A stretch of 33,797 bases of DNA from JAVKSM01 sp039583705 (GTDB lineage Bacteria > Actinomycetota > Actinomycetes > Mycobacteriales > Pseudonocardiaceae): NCBI GenBank assembly GCA_039583705.1, contig JAVKSM010000020.1:1-33797 (forward strand), given 5' to 3'. Below the pieces are notes generated by a model. The model worked only from the letters and a program-made list of their open reading frames with translations. It was not told the DNA's origin and ran no database searches. This document shows, in pieces, positions 14,980-22,700 of this stretch (the stretch's first letter is position 1; each line of letters begins with the position of its first letter). The position numbers and the translations under genes were made by a program.

Positions 14980-16526
14980 TAACGCCTCCGGGCCTTCTTC
15001 CGCGGGGGGGGCAGGGCACCCGCGGCGCGAAGCCGGGCGGCGTGCTCGGCCAGCGCGTCGACCAGCATCGGCACCTGGGCGATGTCAGGCTGCACGTCGA
15101 CCCGGAGCCCGAACTCGACGGCGGTCTCGGCCGTCTTCGGCCCGATGCAGGCCACGATCGTGCGGGTGTGCGGCTTGCCTGCGATCCCCACGAGGTTGCG
15201 CACCGTCGACGAGGAGGTGAAGCACACCGCGTCGAACCCACCGGTCTTGATCGCCTCTCGGATCGGGGCCGGCGGCGGCGCGGCCCGCACCGTGCGGTAG
15301 GCCGTCACGTCGTCGATCTCCCAGCCGCGCTCCCGCAGCCCGGCGGCCAGCGTCTCGGTGGCGATGTCGGCCCGCGGCAGCAGCACCCGGTCGACCGGGT
15401 CGAGAACCTCGTCGTGCGGCGGGAAGATCTCCAGCAGGCTCTCTGAGGAGATCTCCGTCGACTCGGGGCCCGGGACGAGCTCAGGATTGACGCCGAAACC
15501 GCGCACCGCCGCCGCCGTCGCCTCCCCGACACACGCGATCTTGACTCCGGAGAACGCCCGCGCGTCCAGCCCGAACTCGGCGAACTTCTCCCATACCGCA
15601 CGCACCGCGTTGGTCGACGTGAACACCACCCACTGGTAGCGGCCGTCGACCAGACCCTTGACGGCCCGCTCCATCTGGGCCGGCGAGCGCGGCGGCTCGA
15701 CGGCGATCGTCGGCACCTCCTCGGACACCGCACCGTGCATCCGCAGCCGCTCGCTCATCGCGCCGGCCTGGTCCTTGGTGCGCGGCACGAGCACGCGCCA
15801 GCCGTAGAGCGCGCGCGACTCCCACCACGACAGCGTCGCGCGCTGCGCGACGGCCTCGCCGACGCAGAGCACCAGCGGGCCGACCAGCTCGCCCGCGCCC
15901 TTGCCCTCGACGTCGCCCAACCCGGCCAGCGTCGTCTCCAGCGTGCGCTGGCTGGGCTCGGTGCCCTGCGCGGTGACCGCCACCGGGGTGTGCGGTGCCC
16001 AACCGTGCGCCACCAGCGCCGCGGCCGCGTCGGCCAGATCCGCATCCGAGGCGTGCAGCACCAGCGGGCCGGGCACGGTGGCCAGCCTCGCCCAGTCGGC
16101 GCCGGCGCGGACGTCCACCTCGGTGTAGGCCGAGCCCAGCGGCACTCCGGCGTAGGCCGGAACGGCGGTGGCCGGCGACACGCCGGGCACCACGTCGAAC
16201 GCGACGCCGCAGTGAGCGACGGCCAGCGCCTCGGCCACGACGGCGTCGGCGGTCAGCGGGTCTCCGGCGACCACCCGCGCCACGGCCCGGCCGGTCCTCG
16301 CCTCGGTGACGAGGTCGCGCGCCACGTCGCCCGGGTCGCCGACAGCCGGCCTGACCTCGGCGCCGTCGGCGGCGAGCGCGAGCACCTCCGGCGCCACGTC
16401 GGGGTCTGCGACGATCACCGGGGCGGTGGTGAGCACCTCCCGCGCCCGCAGCGTGAGCAGGCCGGGGTCACCGGGGCCACTGCCCACGAACGCGATCCGG
16501 CCGGGGTTCCTGCCTGCACGACTCAT
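14979..16526 (-). CDS. hemD: Fused uroporphyrinogen-III methyltransferase-like / uroporphyrinogen-III synthase
   Basis: A 515-residue two-domain protein. Residues about 10-240 are a CobA-like SAM methyltransferase fold with the N-terminal loop VGSGPGDPGLLTLRA (14-28). Residues about 255-500 are HemD, which closes and flips ring D to make uroporphyrinogen III (WRVLVPRTKDQAGAMSERL, FTSTNAVRAVWE, FTSSSTVRNLVG). The GRGGEE-type motif of active CobA enzymes is not seen after AGDP; AGDPLTADAVVAEALA stands there instead, so methyltransferase activity is doubtful. Such fusions are normal in actinobacteria. ATG 16526 is preceded by GAGGA; GTG 16553 is an alternative. A very basic end (PPPRKKARRR) closes the protein. 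It lies 10 bases after hemC. Confidence 0.94.
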   Translation of the reverse strand: MSRAGRNPGRIAFVGSGPGDPGLLTLRAREVLTTAPVIVADPDVAPEVLALAADGAEVRPAVGDPGDVARDLVTEARTGRAVARVVAGDPLTADAVVAEALAVAHCGVAFDVVPGVSPATAVPAYAGVPLGSAYTEVDVRAGADWARLATVPGPLVLHASDADLADAAAALVAHGWAPHTPVAVTAQGTEPSQRTLETTLAGLGDVEGKGAGELVGPLVLCVGEAVAQRATLSWWESRALYGWRVLVPRTKDQAGAMSERLRMHGAVSEEVPTIAVEPPRSPAQMERAVKGLVDGRYQWVVFTSTNAVRAVWEKFAEFGLDARAFSGVKIACVGEATAAAVRGFGVNPELVPGPESTEISSESLLEIFPPHDEVLDPVDRVLLPRADIATETLAAGLRERGWEIDDVTAYRTVRAAPPPAPIREAIKTGGFDAVCFTSSSTVRNLVGIAGKPHTRTIVACIGPKTAETAVEFGLRVDVQPDIAQVPMLVDALAEHAARLRAAGALPPPRKKARRR

Positions 16527-16536
16527 CTGGTCATCC

Positions 16537-17484
16537 TCATCGAAGCTCGTTCTCACGCGGCACCCTTCCCGGAGCGGCGGCGCCCATGTCGAGCAGCTCG
16601 CGGGCCAGGGCCTGGCCCACCTGCTCGGCGTCGGTCGGCCGTCCGATCGAGGATGCGCGCAGCAACCCGCCCCCCGTGACGGCGGCCACGGCCCGCAACG
16701 AGAGCGCCTCGACCGGCCGGCCCTCGGCGTCGAGGTCGGAGACGACGTCGGCCAGCGCGCCGACCGGCGCGCTGCAGCCCGCCTCCAGGACCGCCAGCAG
16801 CGCCCGCTCGGCGGTGACCGCCGCCGCGCTCGACTCCTCGTGCAGCACGCTGCGCAGCAGCATCTCGGTGTCGAGGTCGTCGCGCCGGCACTCGCAGGCC
16901 AGCGCTCCCTGCCCCGGGGCGGGCAGCATCTGCAGCGGGTCGAGCACCTCGGTCGCCTCGTCCAGCCGGCCGAGCCGGGCCAGGCCCGCCCGCGCCAGCA
17001 CCACCGCGTCCAGCTTGCCGTCGCGCACCTTGCGGATCCGGGTGTCGACGTTGCCCCGGACCGGGACCACGGCCAGGCCGAGACCCAGCGCGGCGAGCTG
17101 TGCGGCGCGGCGGGGCGAGCCGGTGCCCACCGTCGAACCGGACGGCAGCGCGCCGAGCGCGAGCCGGTCGCGGGCCACCAGCACGTCCCGTGGGTCCTCC
17201 CGTACCGGCACCGCCGCCAGCACCAGCCGTGGGTCGGGCGCGGTGGGGAGATCCTTGTAGGAGTGCACCGCGACGTCGACCTCGCCGGCCGCCAGCGCGT
17301 CGCGCAACGCAGTGGTGAACACACCGATCCCGAGCTCGGCGATCGGCGCGGCGCTCCGGTCGCCTGGCGTCACCACCGTGACGAGATCCACCTCGGCGCC
17401 GGCCGCGCGCAGCGCGACGGCGACGCCCCCGGACTGCGCCAGCGCGAGTGCGCTGCCCCGGGTGCCGATTCGCAGCACGCTCAT
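16537..17484 (-). CDS. hemC: Hydroxymethylbilane synthase (porphobilinogen deaminase)
   Basis: A 315-residue enzyme that polymerises four porphobilinogens into hydroxymethylbilane on a covalent dipyrromethane cofactor. The N-terminus LRIGTRGSALALAQ (4-17) is the family signature, VHSYKDLPT (73-81) and GTGSPRRAAQL (120-130) bind substrate, and Cys237 in LEAGCSAPVGA holds the cofactor. Length is normal. ATG 17484 overlaps the hemA stop (ATGA), so translation is coupled. It is followed after 10 bases by the cobA/hemD fusion. Confidence 0.97.
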   Translation of the reverse strand: MSVLRIGTRGSALALAQSGGVAVALRAAGAEVDLVTVVTPGDRSAAPIAELGIGVFTTALRDALAAGEVDVAVHSYKDLPTAPDPRLVLAAVPVREDPRDVLVARDRLALGALPSGSTVGTGSPRRAAQLAALGLGLAVVPVRGNVDTRIRKVRDGKLDAVVLARAGLARLGRLDEATEVLDPLQMLPAPGQGALACECRRDDLDTEMLLRSVLHEESSAAAVTAERALLAVLEAGCSAPVGALADVVSDLDAEGRPVEALSLRAVAAVTGGGLLRASSIGRPTDAEQVGQALARELLDMGAAAPGRVPRENELR

Positions 17485-18839
17485 GACCGGCCGTACCGGG
17501 GGGTGTCGACCGAGCCGGCGCGGGGCGCGGCGACCGCCGCGGGCGCCTGCGGGTCCAACCCGAACAGCTCGCGAAGCGCTTCGGCGTAGGTTCCGCCACC
17601 CGGGCCCTCGGCGAGTTGCTTGACCCGCACCGTCGGGGTGTGCAGCAGCTTGTCGACCACCCGCTGGACGGTGCGCGCCAGCTCGCAACGCACCTCCTCG
17701 CTCAGCCCGGGCAGCCGCGAGCCCAGCCGCAGCAGCTCGGCGTCGACCACCTCGGCGGCCTGCCGTCGCAGCGCGCGGACCGTGGGCGCGACCTCGGCGG
17801 AGCGTTGCGCCGCCAGGTAGCTGCGCACCTCCTCGGCGAGGATGCCGCGAGCTGCCTCCACACTGGCACCGGTGCGCGCCCCGTGGAGCCGCTCGGCCAG
17901 GCCCTCCAGGTCGACGAGCGTGACCGTGGGCAGGCTGCGCACCGCGGGATCGACGTCGCGCGGCAGGCCCAGGTCGCAGATCACCAGCGGCCGGGAGGCC
18001 GCCGCCGCGTCAACGGACCGGGCGTCGGCGGCGTCGGCCACCATGGCGGCGGTGACGGCGGCGTCGGGCGCCCCGGTACAGGCCAGGACCAGGTCGACGT
18101 CGGCCAGCTCGGCCGCCACGGCGTCCAGACCGACGGCGCGGGCCGGGATCCCGTCCGCAGTGACGGCGGCGGCCAGCCGGGCGCCGTTGGCCAGGGTGCG
18201 GTTGGCCACCGTGATCTCCGCGATGCCGCCCCTGCGCAGTTGGGCAGCGGCCAGCGCGCCCATCGAGCCGGCGCCGACGAGCAGCGCGCGGCGCCCGGCG
18301 AGACCACCGAGAGCGCTGGCGGCGTCGGCCAGGGCCTCGGAGACGACGGAGGCTCCGGCGGCGTCGATCCCGGTCTCGGCGTGCACCCGCTTGCCCACCC
18401 GCAGGGCCTGCTGTGCCAGCTCGTGCAGTACCCGCCCGGCGGTGCCCAACCGGCTGGCAGTGCTGTAGGCGCCGCGGAGCTGGCCGAGGATCTGGGTCTC
18501 GCCGACCACCATGGAGTCCATCCCGGCGGCGACGGAGAACAGGTGCTCGACGGCCGAGCCGGCGTAGTGGACGTAGAGGTGGTCGGCCAGGTCGGTGACC
18601 TCGCATCCGGCGTGGCGGCTGAGCACGGCGGAGACATCGGCGAGCCCACCGTGGAAGGTCTCCACGACGGCGTAGACCTCGACCCGGTTGCAGGTCGAGA
18701 GCAACAACGCCTCGGTGACGTTGTCGCCGTTGAGCAGCTCGTCGAGCAGCTTGGGGACGTCCTCGCCGACGACCGCCACCCGCTCGAGCACGCCGACGGG
18801 CGCCGTGCGGTGCGACATGCCGACCGCGAGCAGGCTCAT
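17481..18839 (-). CDS. hemA: Glutamyl-tRNA reductase
   Basis: A 452-residue NADPH-dependent enzyme that reduces glutamyl-tRNA(Glu) to glutamate-1-semialdehyde, the committed step of the C5 route. The N-terminus GMSHRTAPVGVLER and STCNRVEVY with catalytic Cys50 are diagnostic; DSMVVGETQILGQ follows, then the Rossmann domain (LLVGAGSMGALAAAQL) and the C-terminal dimerisation helices. ATG 18839 overlaps the rex stop (ATGA). It is therefore under the rex promoter and, by inference, under Rex control, as known for the rex-hemACD operon of Streptomyces coelicolor. Confidence 0.97.
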   Translation of the reverse strand: MSLLAVGMSHRTAPVGVLERVAVVGEDVPKLLDELLNGDNVTEALLLSTCNRVEVYAVVETFHGGLADVSAVLSRHAGCEVTDLADHLYVHYAGSAVEHLFSVAAGMDSMVVGETQILGQLRGAYSTASRLGTAGRVLHELAQQALRVGKRVHAETGIDAAGASVVSEALADAASALGGLAGRRALLVGAGSMGALAAAQLRRGGIAEITVANRTLANGARLAAAVTADGIPARAVGLDAVAAELADVDLVLACTGAPDAAVTAAMVADAADARSVDAAAASRPLVICDLGLPRDVDPAVRSLPTVTLVDLEGLAERLHGARTGASVEAARGILAEEVRSYLAAQRSAEVAPTVRALRRQAAEVVDAELLRLGSRLPGLSEEVRCELARTVQRVVDKLLHTPTVRVKQLAEGPGGGTYAEALRELFGLDPQAPAAVAAPRAGSVDTPRYGRS

Positions 18840-19669
18840 CGCGCCACCACCGTCCCGTTGTGCCAGTTGCGCCGTGCCACGTGGAAGGACAGCACCTGCA
18901 GCTCCACCGCGAGGTCGACCTTGCGCACCTCGACGTCGTCCGGCACCACCAGCACCACCGGGGCGAAGTTGAGGATCGAACGGACCCCGCAGCCGACGAG
19001 CGCGTCGCACACACCTTGCGCGGCCGACCCGGGGGTCGCGATCACGCCGATGGTGACCCGGCGCTTGGCGCACACCGCGGGGATGTCGTCGATGTGGTCC
19101 ACCACGATGCCGGCGATCCGAATGCCCACCAGGTCAGGGTCGACGTCGAACAGCGCGGTCACCGGGAAGCCACGGCTGGCGAAGCCGCTGTAGCCGGCCA
19201 GCGCGTGGCCGAGGTTGCCGACACCGACCACCGCGACCGAGTGCGGCCGGGTGAGCCCGAGAGTGTGCTCCACCTGCTCGATGAGGTGGGCGACCTCGTA
19301 GCCGACGCCGCGGGTGCCCGCGGAGCCGATGTATGACAGATCCTTGCGCAGCTTGGCTGAGTTGACCCCGGCGCAGCCCGCAAGCTCCTCACTGGACACG
19401 GTGACCAGGCCGCGCCGGGCGAGGTCGCCGAGCACCCGCAGGTAGAGCGCGAGCCGGGCGACAGTGGCCTCCGGCACGGCGCGCCCCGGGCCGGGCTCGA
19501 CGTCGGGGACCTGCCGGGATACGCGTCCGTTACCGGCAGCGCTGACAGGGCCGGCAGCGCTGACAGGGCCGGCAGGGCCGCCGTTGCCGGCGGCTGCGCC
19601 GGTTCCGGCCGGCGCACCGCTGGCGGAACCGTCGTTCCGGCCGCGCGCGCCGCCCCGCTGCCCCGTCAC
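18836..19669 (-). CDS. rex: Redox-sensing transcriptional repressor Rex
   Basis: A 277-residue repressor that senses NADH/NAD+ and leaves DNA when NADH rises. The winged helix (about 67-118) has PEATVARLALYLRVL and NSAKLRKDLSYIG, the standard Rex recognition region; the Rossmann domain has VVGVGNLGHALAGY (GxGxxG at 149-154) and the C-terminal helix ends in SFHVARRNWHNG. The first 60 residues are an added Gly/Ala/Pro-rich tail containing a duplicated PVSAAG unit. GTG 19669 is preceded by GAGGAGG at good spacing; longer starts are possible in the open frame. It heads rex-hemA-hemC-hemD-hemB, with its own operator upstream. Confidence 0.95.
   Translation of the reverse strand: MTGQRGGARGRNDGSASGAPAGTGAAAGNGGPAGPVSAAGPVSAAGNGRVSRQVPDVEPGPGRAVPEATVARLALYLRVLGDLARRGLVTVSSEELAGCAGVNSAKLRKDLSYIGSAGTRGVGYEVAHLIEQVEHTLGLTRPHSVAVVGVGNLGHALAGYSGFASRGFPVTALFDVDPDLVGIRIAGIVVDHIDDIPAVCAKRRVTIGVIATPGSAAQGVCDALVGCGVRSILNFAPVVLVVPDDVEVRKVDLAVELQVLSFHVARRNWHNGTVVAR
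19533..19568. repeat. 18-bp tandem duplication inside rex
   Basis: CCGGCAGCGCTGACAGGG occurs twice in a row, in frame, in the low-complexity tail of Rex. A third partial copy follows. It adds one PVSAAG-type unit and leaves the DNA-binding domain untouched. Confidence 0.85.
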
Positions 19670-19754
19670 CCTGGCGCCTCCTCGTCGACATGCGGCACGC
19701 CCCGGCAGGGAGCGGCGCGGACCTCCGACAGGTGCCCCGGATGCGTGCCCTGAC

Positions 19755-19783
19755 ACGGTAGCCGCTTGTGAACGCACGCACAA
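19755..19783 (-). promoter_or_regulatory. Promoter of the rex-hem operon
   Basis: On the minus strand TTGTGC (19783-19778) and TACCGT (19760-19755) are separated by exactly 17 bases, a plausible housekeeping sigma promoter. Expected transcription start is near 19748, giving a leader of about 80 bases before the rex GTG. The -35 lies inside the Rex operator. Confidence 0.5.
19766..19783. promoter_or_regulatory. Rex operator (ROP)
   Basis: TTGTGAACGCACGCACAA is an 18-base inverted repeat with TTGTG/CACAA arms. It matches the Rex consensus TTGTGAA-N4-TTCACAA at 12 of 14 defined positions; the two misses are both in the right half. Its position over the -35 of the rex promoter is right for autorepression. 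Confidence 0.8.
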
Positions 19784-19840
19784 AGTCGCTTTCCAGGAGC
19801 ACTGTCGCCGCCGCCACCGGGGCCGGGGACTGGTCGTGGG

Positions 19841-20254
19841 TCAGTGGACGACGACGGTGCCGTGCATGAACTGGTGGATGAGACAGATGTAGGGGTAGGT
19901 CCCTGGTTTGTCGAAGGTGTGGCGGAATGTCTGGCCCTGTGCCAGATCTCCGGAGTTGAACGACTTGTCCTGGGCTGTCACGGTGTGGGCCGCGGTGTCC
20001 TGGTTGGTCCAGGTCACCGTGGTGCCGGCCGTCACCGTGATCACCATGGGGACGAACGTGAAGTTCTTGATGGTCACCACGTCCGTCGCCACCGGGACTG
20101 ACGCCGACGAGCTGGCGGAAGCCGACGAGCTGGCGGGGGCGCCGCTGCCGGCCCCCCCGCCACTCGACGAGGTCGAACCACCGCACGCCGCGACACCGAG
20201 CAGCACCGCGGCGGTGGCCGCGGCCACCGCCGCGGTGCGGAAACCGAACCTCAT
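19841..20254 (-). CDS. Lipoprotein cupredoxin (plastocyanin-like)
   Basis: A 137-residue type 1 copper protein anchored outside the membrane. A signal peptide ends at a lipobox (VAAC, Cys24), a 30-residue Ser/Ala/Gly linker follows, and the cupredoxin fold begins at VVTIKNFTFVPMVITVTAGT. The copper ligands are complete: His90 (DTAAHTVT), Cys124, His127 and Met130 (YICLIHQFMHG). ATG 20254 has GAGGTGA upstream, a site that overlaps the stop of the gene before it, so it is tightly linked to the two ferritin-like genes. It may carry electrons or copper for them; this is inference. The next gene downstream, rex, has its own promoter. Confidence 0.92.
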   Translation of the reverse strand: MRFGFRTAAVAAATAAVLLGVAACGGSTSSSGGGAGSGAPASSSASASSSASVPVATDVVTIKNFTFVPMVITVTAGTTVTWTNQDTAAHTVTAQDKSFNSGDLAQGQTFRHTFDKPGTYPYICLIHQFMHGTVVVH

Positions 20255-20264
20255 GTCCGTCACC

Positions 20265-21053
20265 TCACGCCGTCAGGGCAGACGGCGTGAGTACCTGGTC
20301 CTGCTTGATGAAAGCGTCCGGCACCGGGTACTGACCGAGCACGAAGTAGAGGATGGCCGCGTGCTGGGCCTCCACCGGCTCGATCGTGGCCGCGGTCGAG
20401 ATCCCCTGCGGGGACGACACGTTCGCAGCCGCGAACTGGTAGGTCTGGGCGGCTGAGTTCTCCAGGGCCAGCGCCTGCTTGGCGACGTCGGTCACCGACT
20501 TGGCCGAGTTGAGCATGGTGACCTGCTGCTGGGTGATCGTCAGCGGGGCGCCGGTGATCGGCGGCAGCTTCGCGCCCGTGAGCACGGCGTTCCACGCGTT
20601 CGCGTGGTCGGCGTGCTGCTTCATGGCGGTCTGGATGAACGTCACCACCGCTGGTGGCACCGTGCCGAGCCGGCCGGCCTGGGCCGCCTGCTGCGCGCCC
20701 TTGTACGCGGTCACCGCGAGGTTCTCCAGCGCGGCGGCCAACGCGACGACCCGCAGGTCACCCGTGTACGGGCTGGCCGACCTGCTCGGCGCTGCCGAGC
20801 TCGAGCCGCCGGAGGAGCTGCTGGTGCCGCCCGAACACGCCGCGGCGGCACCCAGGGCCACGACGCCGCTGGCGCCGAGCAGGAAGCCGCGGCGCGAGGC
20901 GCGCCTGCCACGGGTGAGCTGCCCGAGGTTGGCTCCCCAGTCGGCGAGGGTCCGGCGGACCTCCGGCATGGTCGACTCGTGCATCTCGTCGAGGTCGTCG
21001 GTCATGGACCGGAGCTCGCTCTCGCTGATGTGCATCTCGCCCTGCTCGCTCAC
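20265..21053 (-). CDS. Tat-exported ferritin-like lipoprotein
   Basis: A 262-residue protein. A 52-residue charged N-region precedes a twin-arginine signal (SRRGFLLGAS, 53-62) and a lipobox at Cys73 (AAAAC), then a Ser-rich linker. The rest is a four-helix ferritin-like domain: Glu110 (ALENLAVTAY), His147/His150 (KQHADHANAW), Glu198 (ALENSAAQTY) and Glu228/His231 (EAQHAAIL) form a likely di-iron or other metal site. GTG 21053 overlaps the preceding stop (GTGA) and has GAGGGGG upstream; ATG 21035 is the alternative. Export by Tat implies folding, perhaps metal loading, before transport. Its paralogue lies just upstream and a cupredoxin just downstream. Activity (oxidase, metal storage or structural) is unknown. 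Confidence 0.88.
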   Translation of the reverse strand: MSEQGEMHISESELRSMTDDLDEMHESTMPEVRRTLADWGANLGQLTRGRRASRRGFLLGASGVVALGAAAACSGGTSSSSGGSSSAAPSRSASPYTGDLRVVALAAALENLAVTAYKGAQQAAQAGRLGTVPPAVVTFIQTAMKQHADHANAWNAVLTGAKLPPITGAPLTITQQQVTMLNSAKSVTDVAKQALALENSAAQTYQFAAANVSSPQGISTAATIEPVEAQHAAILYFVLGQYPVPDAFIKQDQVLTPSALTA

Positions 21054-21871
21054 TTCACTGCCCCCTCGCTTGCCGGCAGCGCATTCGCCGTCGGGTAGAA
21101 CGCGTCCGGGAAGCCGACGCTGCCGGCTGCCGCCGGCAGCTTGCTGGCGTCCGTGGGTATCGCGATCAGTTGCGGCGCGTTGGCGTTGAGCAACGCCTGC
21201 ACCGCGAGCAGGACCGCCTTGTGCTGGGCCTCCACGCCGGCGATGCTGCCGAAGAGCTGCTTGAGCTTGCCGGTGCTCACCAGCGAGACGTCCTTGACGT
21301 AGGTCTGCGCGGCGACGTCCTCGAGGGTGATCGCGAGGCCGACGACGTCGCCGGGCCCCTTGATGGTGGGCACGGCTTGCTGCACGATCGGCGTGTACTT
21401 CGGGTCGGTCCCGCTCTGCGGCTTGCCGCCGAGCTGTTGCGCCGCCGCGTTGAACGCGTTCGCGTGGTCCTGGTGCTGTTGCATCGTCCGTTGCGCGAAC
21501 GTCTTGACCACCAGGTTGGCGCTCGATCCGCCGACGAACGGCAGCGTGAGGGCGGTCTTGTAGACCATGACCGCGAGGTTCTCGATCCCCGCCGCGGTCT
21601 GCAGCACCATGACGTCGTTGGCGCTGTCGGCCCACGCCGGGACGGCCTGAGCGAACAGCAGCGCGCCGGCGCCCCCGGCGGCCGCCAGTGCCACCGGCGA
21701 CAGCCGACGGTGCTCCCGTTCGGCGTCGGCTCTGACGTCGGCTCTGACGTCGGACACGACGTCGACGTAGTCCTTCAGGCCCGCTCGGCCCTGATGCATC
21801 GCGTCCGAGTGCCGGTCAGCCGACTCCTCCATCAGCTCGGCGAACCTGCGCTCATCGATTCTGTTCTCCAC
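21050..21871 (-). CDS. Exported ferritin-like protein
   Basis: A 273-residue paralogue of the next gene. A charged cytoplasmic-type N-region of about 55 residues is followed by HRRLSPVALAAAGGAGALLF and a likely signal-peptidase site (AWA-DS near 81), a Tat-like but weaker signal. The four-helix domain keeps the same set: Glu97 (GIENLAVMVY), His133/His136 (QQHQDHANAF), Glu184 (LEDVAAQTY), Glu214/His217 (EAQHKAVL). It lacks the lipid anchor and Ser linker of its partner. The GTG start has GGAGG four bases before, which is close. Codons about 42-50 contain a 12-bp tandem repeat (21725-21748; VRAD repeated). It heads the three-gene operon. Confidence 0.86.
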   Translation of the reverse strand: MENRIDERRFAELMEESADRHSDAMHQGRAGLKDYVDVVSDVRADVRADAEREHRRLSPVALAAAGGAGALLFAQAVPAWADSANDVMVLQTAAGIENLAVMVYKTALTLPFVGGSSANLVVKTFAQRTMQQHQDHANAFNAAAQQLGGKPQSGTDPKYTPIVQQAVPTIKGPGDVVGLAITLEDVAAQTYVKDVSLVSTGKLKQLFGSIAGVEAQHKAVLLAVQALLNANAPQLIAIPTDASKLPAAAGSVGFPDAFYPTANALPASEGAVK

Positions 21872-22095
21872 GTGACCTCCTGCCTTTCCGTTCGCGAGGC
21901 CTCACGGGTGCTGAAACCGCATGGCCGTTCGTCCCCACGACTGTCCCGAGTTCGGCATGTCGCTCGTTCGGGTTAAGGCGAGGGGCGTTATCGTTGCCGA
22001 ACCGTTACACGCACGCACCGTGCGGCTGGTCGCGACGAACGTCCTCCCATTAGTCCAGAGCCAGAGCAAGATGTCCGAAGCGGGCAGCAGCATAC

Positions 22096-22335
22096 TCAGC
22101 TTGTGAGGGCAGCGCGCAGCCGCCGTTCCTCGACACGCCAGAAACCATGCTCGACGCCGTCGACGAGGACCACCGGTACCCGGTCGCCATACTCCGCCCG
22201 CAGCTCCCGATCGCCGTCGATATCAAAAAGAGACCATTCCACGCCCAGCTCGCCGCAGATCCGCCGGACGTCGTCGACAGCCGCGTCGCATGCCGGGCAC
22301 CGGGTCCGCACGAGGACCGTCACGGTGTGGGCCAC
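22096..22335 (-). CDS. Glutaredoxin-like protein (DUF836 type)
   Basis: A 79-residue thioredoxin-fold protein: VTVLVRTRCPACDAAVDDV with Cys13 and Cys16 (CPAC), a beta strand WSLFDIDGD, the cis-Pro segment DRVPVVLVDG and HGFWRVEERRL. The fold and length match the glutaredoxin-like proteins next to hemA in mycobacteria (Rv0508). It probably acts in thiol-disulfide exchange; whether glutathione, mycothiol or a protein is the partner is unknown. GTG 22335 has GGGGAGAG upstream; a second GTG four codons later is possible. It is divergent from the sigma factor gene. Confidence 0.88.
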   Translation of the reverse strand: MAHTVTVLVRTRCPACDAAVDDVRRICGELGVEWSLFDIDGDRELRAEYGDRVPVVLVDGVEHGFWRVEERRLRAALTS

Positions 22336-22610
22336 AGCCGTCTCTCCCCGCCGCTCGGCGCACTCGCCGGTGGGTTCGGCGACGCCCGGAGAGCCTCCGG
22401 CGCGCAGCGCACCACCCACCACCCCGACACGGAACGCCGATCGGCGACGTGGAGCCGCCGTGAACCGCAGTGTTCCACGGGTAGGCCGGCCCAGGTCGGG
22501 CAGGCGTCCCGGTGGCTGGAGATCGGTTCGACGGGCACGTATGCTGCCCCGCACGCATCCGAGGCGGAGGCGTGACCGCCCGGGGGACGATCGACGTGAG
22601 GGAGCTCGGC
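22336..22610. other. Divergent regulatory region before the sigma factor
   Basis: About 275 bases between the glutaredoxin-like gene and a possible leader ORF; with that ORF the gap to the sigma gene is about 360. It contains one perfect 12-bp palindrome, CGCCGATCGGCG (22435-22446), and a TATGCT hexamer near 22540 that could be a -10 element without a clear -35. No convincing gene is present on either strand. Confidence 0.35.
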
Positions 22611-22700
22611 ATGACGTGTGCCACCGGGTCGGCCACCGAGGCGGCCCGAGCACCGCTCCCGGACCGCATCGACGGTCCGCTGCGCCTCGGCGGTCCGTGA
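22611..22700 (+). CDS. Possible leader ORF before the sigma factor gene
   Basis: A 29-codon ORF with a strong ribosome site (GAGGGAG, six bases before the ATG). It begins MTCATGSATEAARAP and ends with a TGA that overlaps a GTG of the sigma factor frame (GTGA at 22697-22700). This arrangement suits translational coupling. No family is recognised and chance is not excluded. Confidence 0.33.
   Translation: MTCATGSATEAARAPLPDRIDGPLRLGGP

Noticed and set aside
17616..19193. 525-codon plus-strand frame opposite hemA and rex
   Set aside because: Repetitive VGD/GVG-type translation typical of an antisense frame; both real genes on the minus strand have catalytic motifs.
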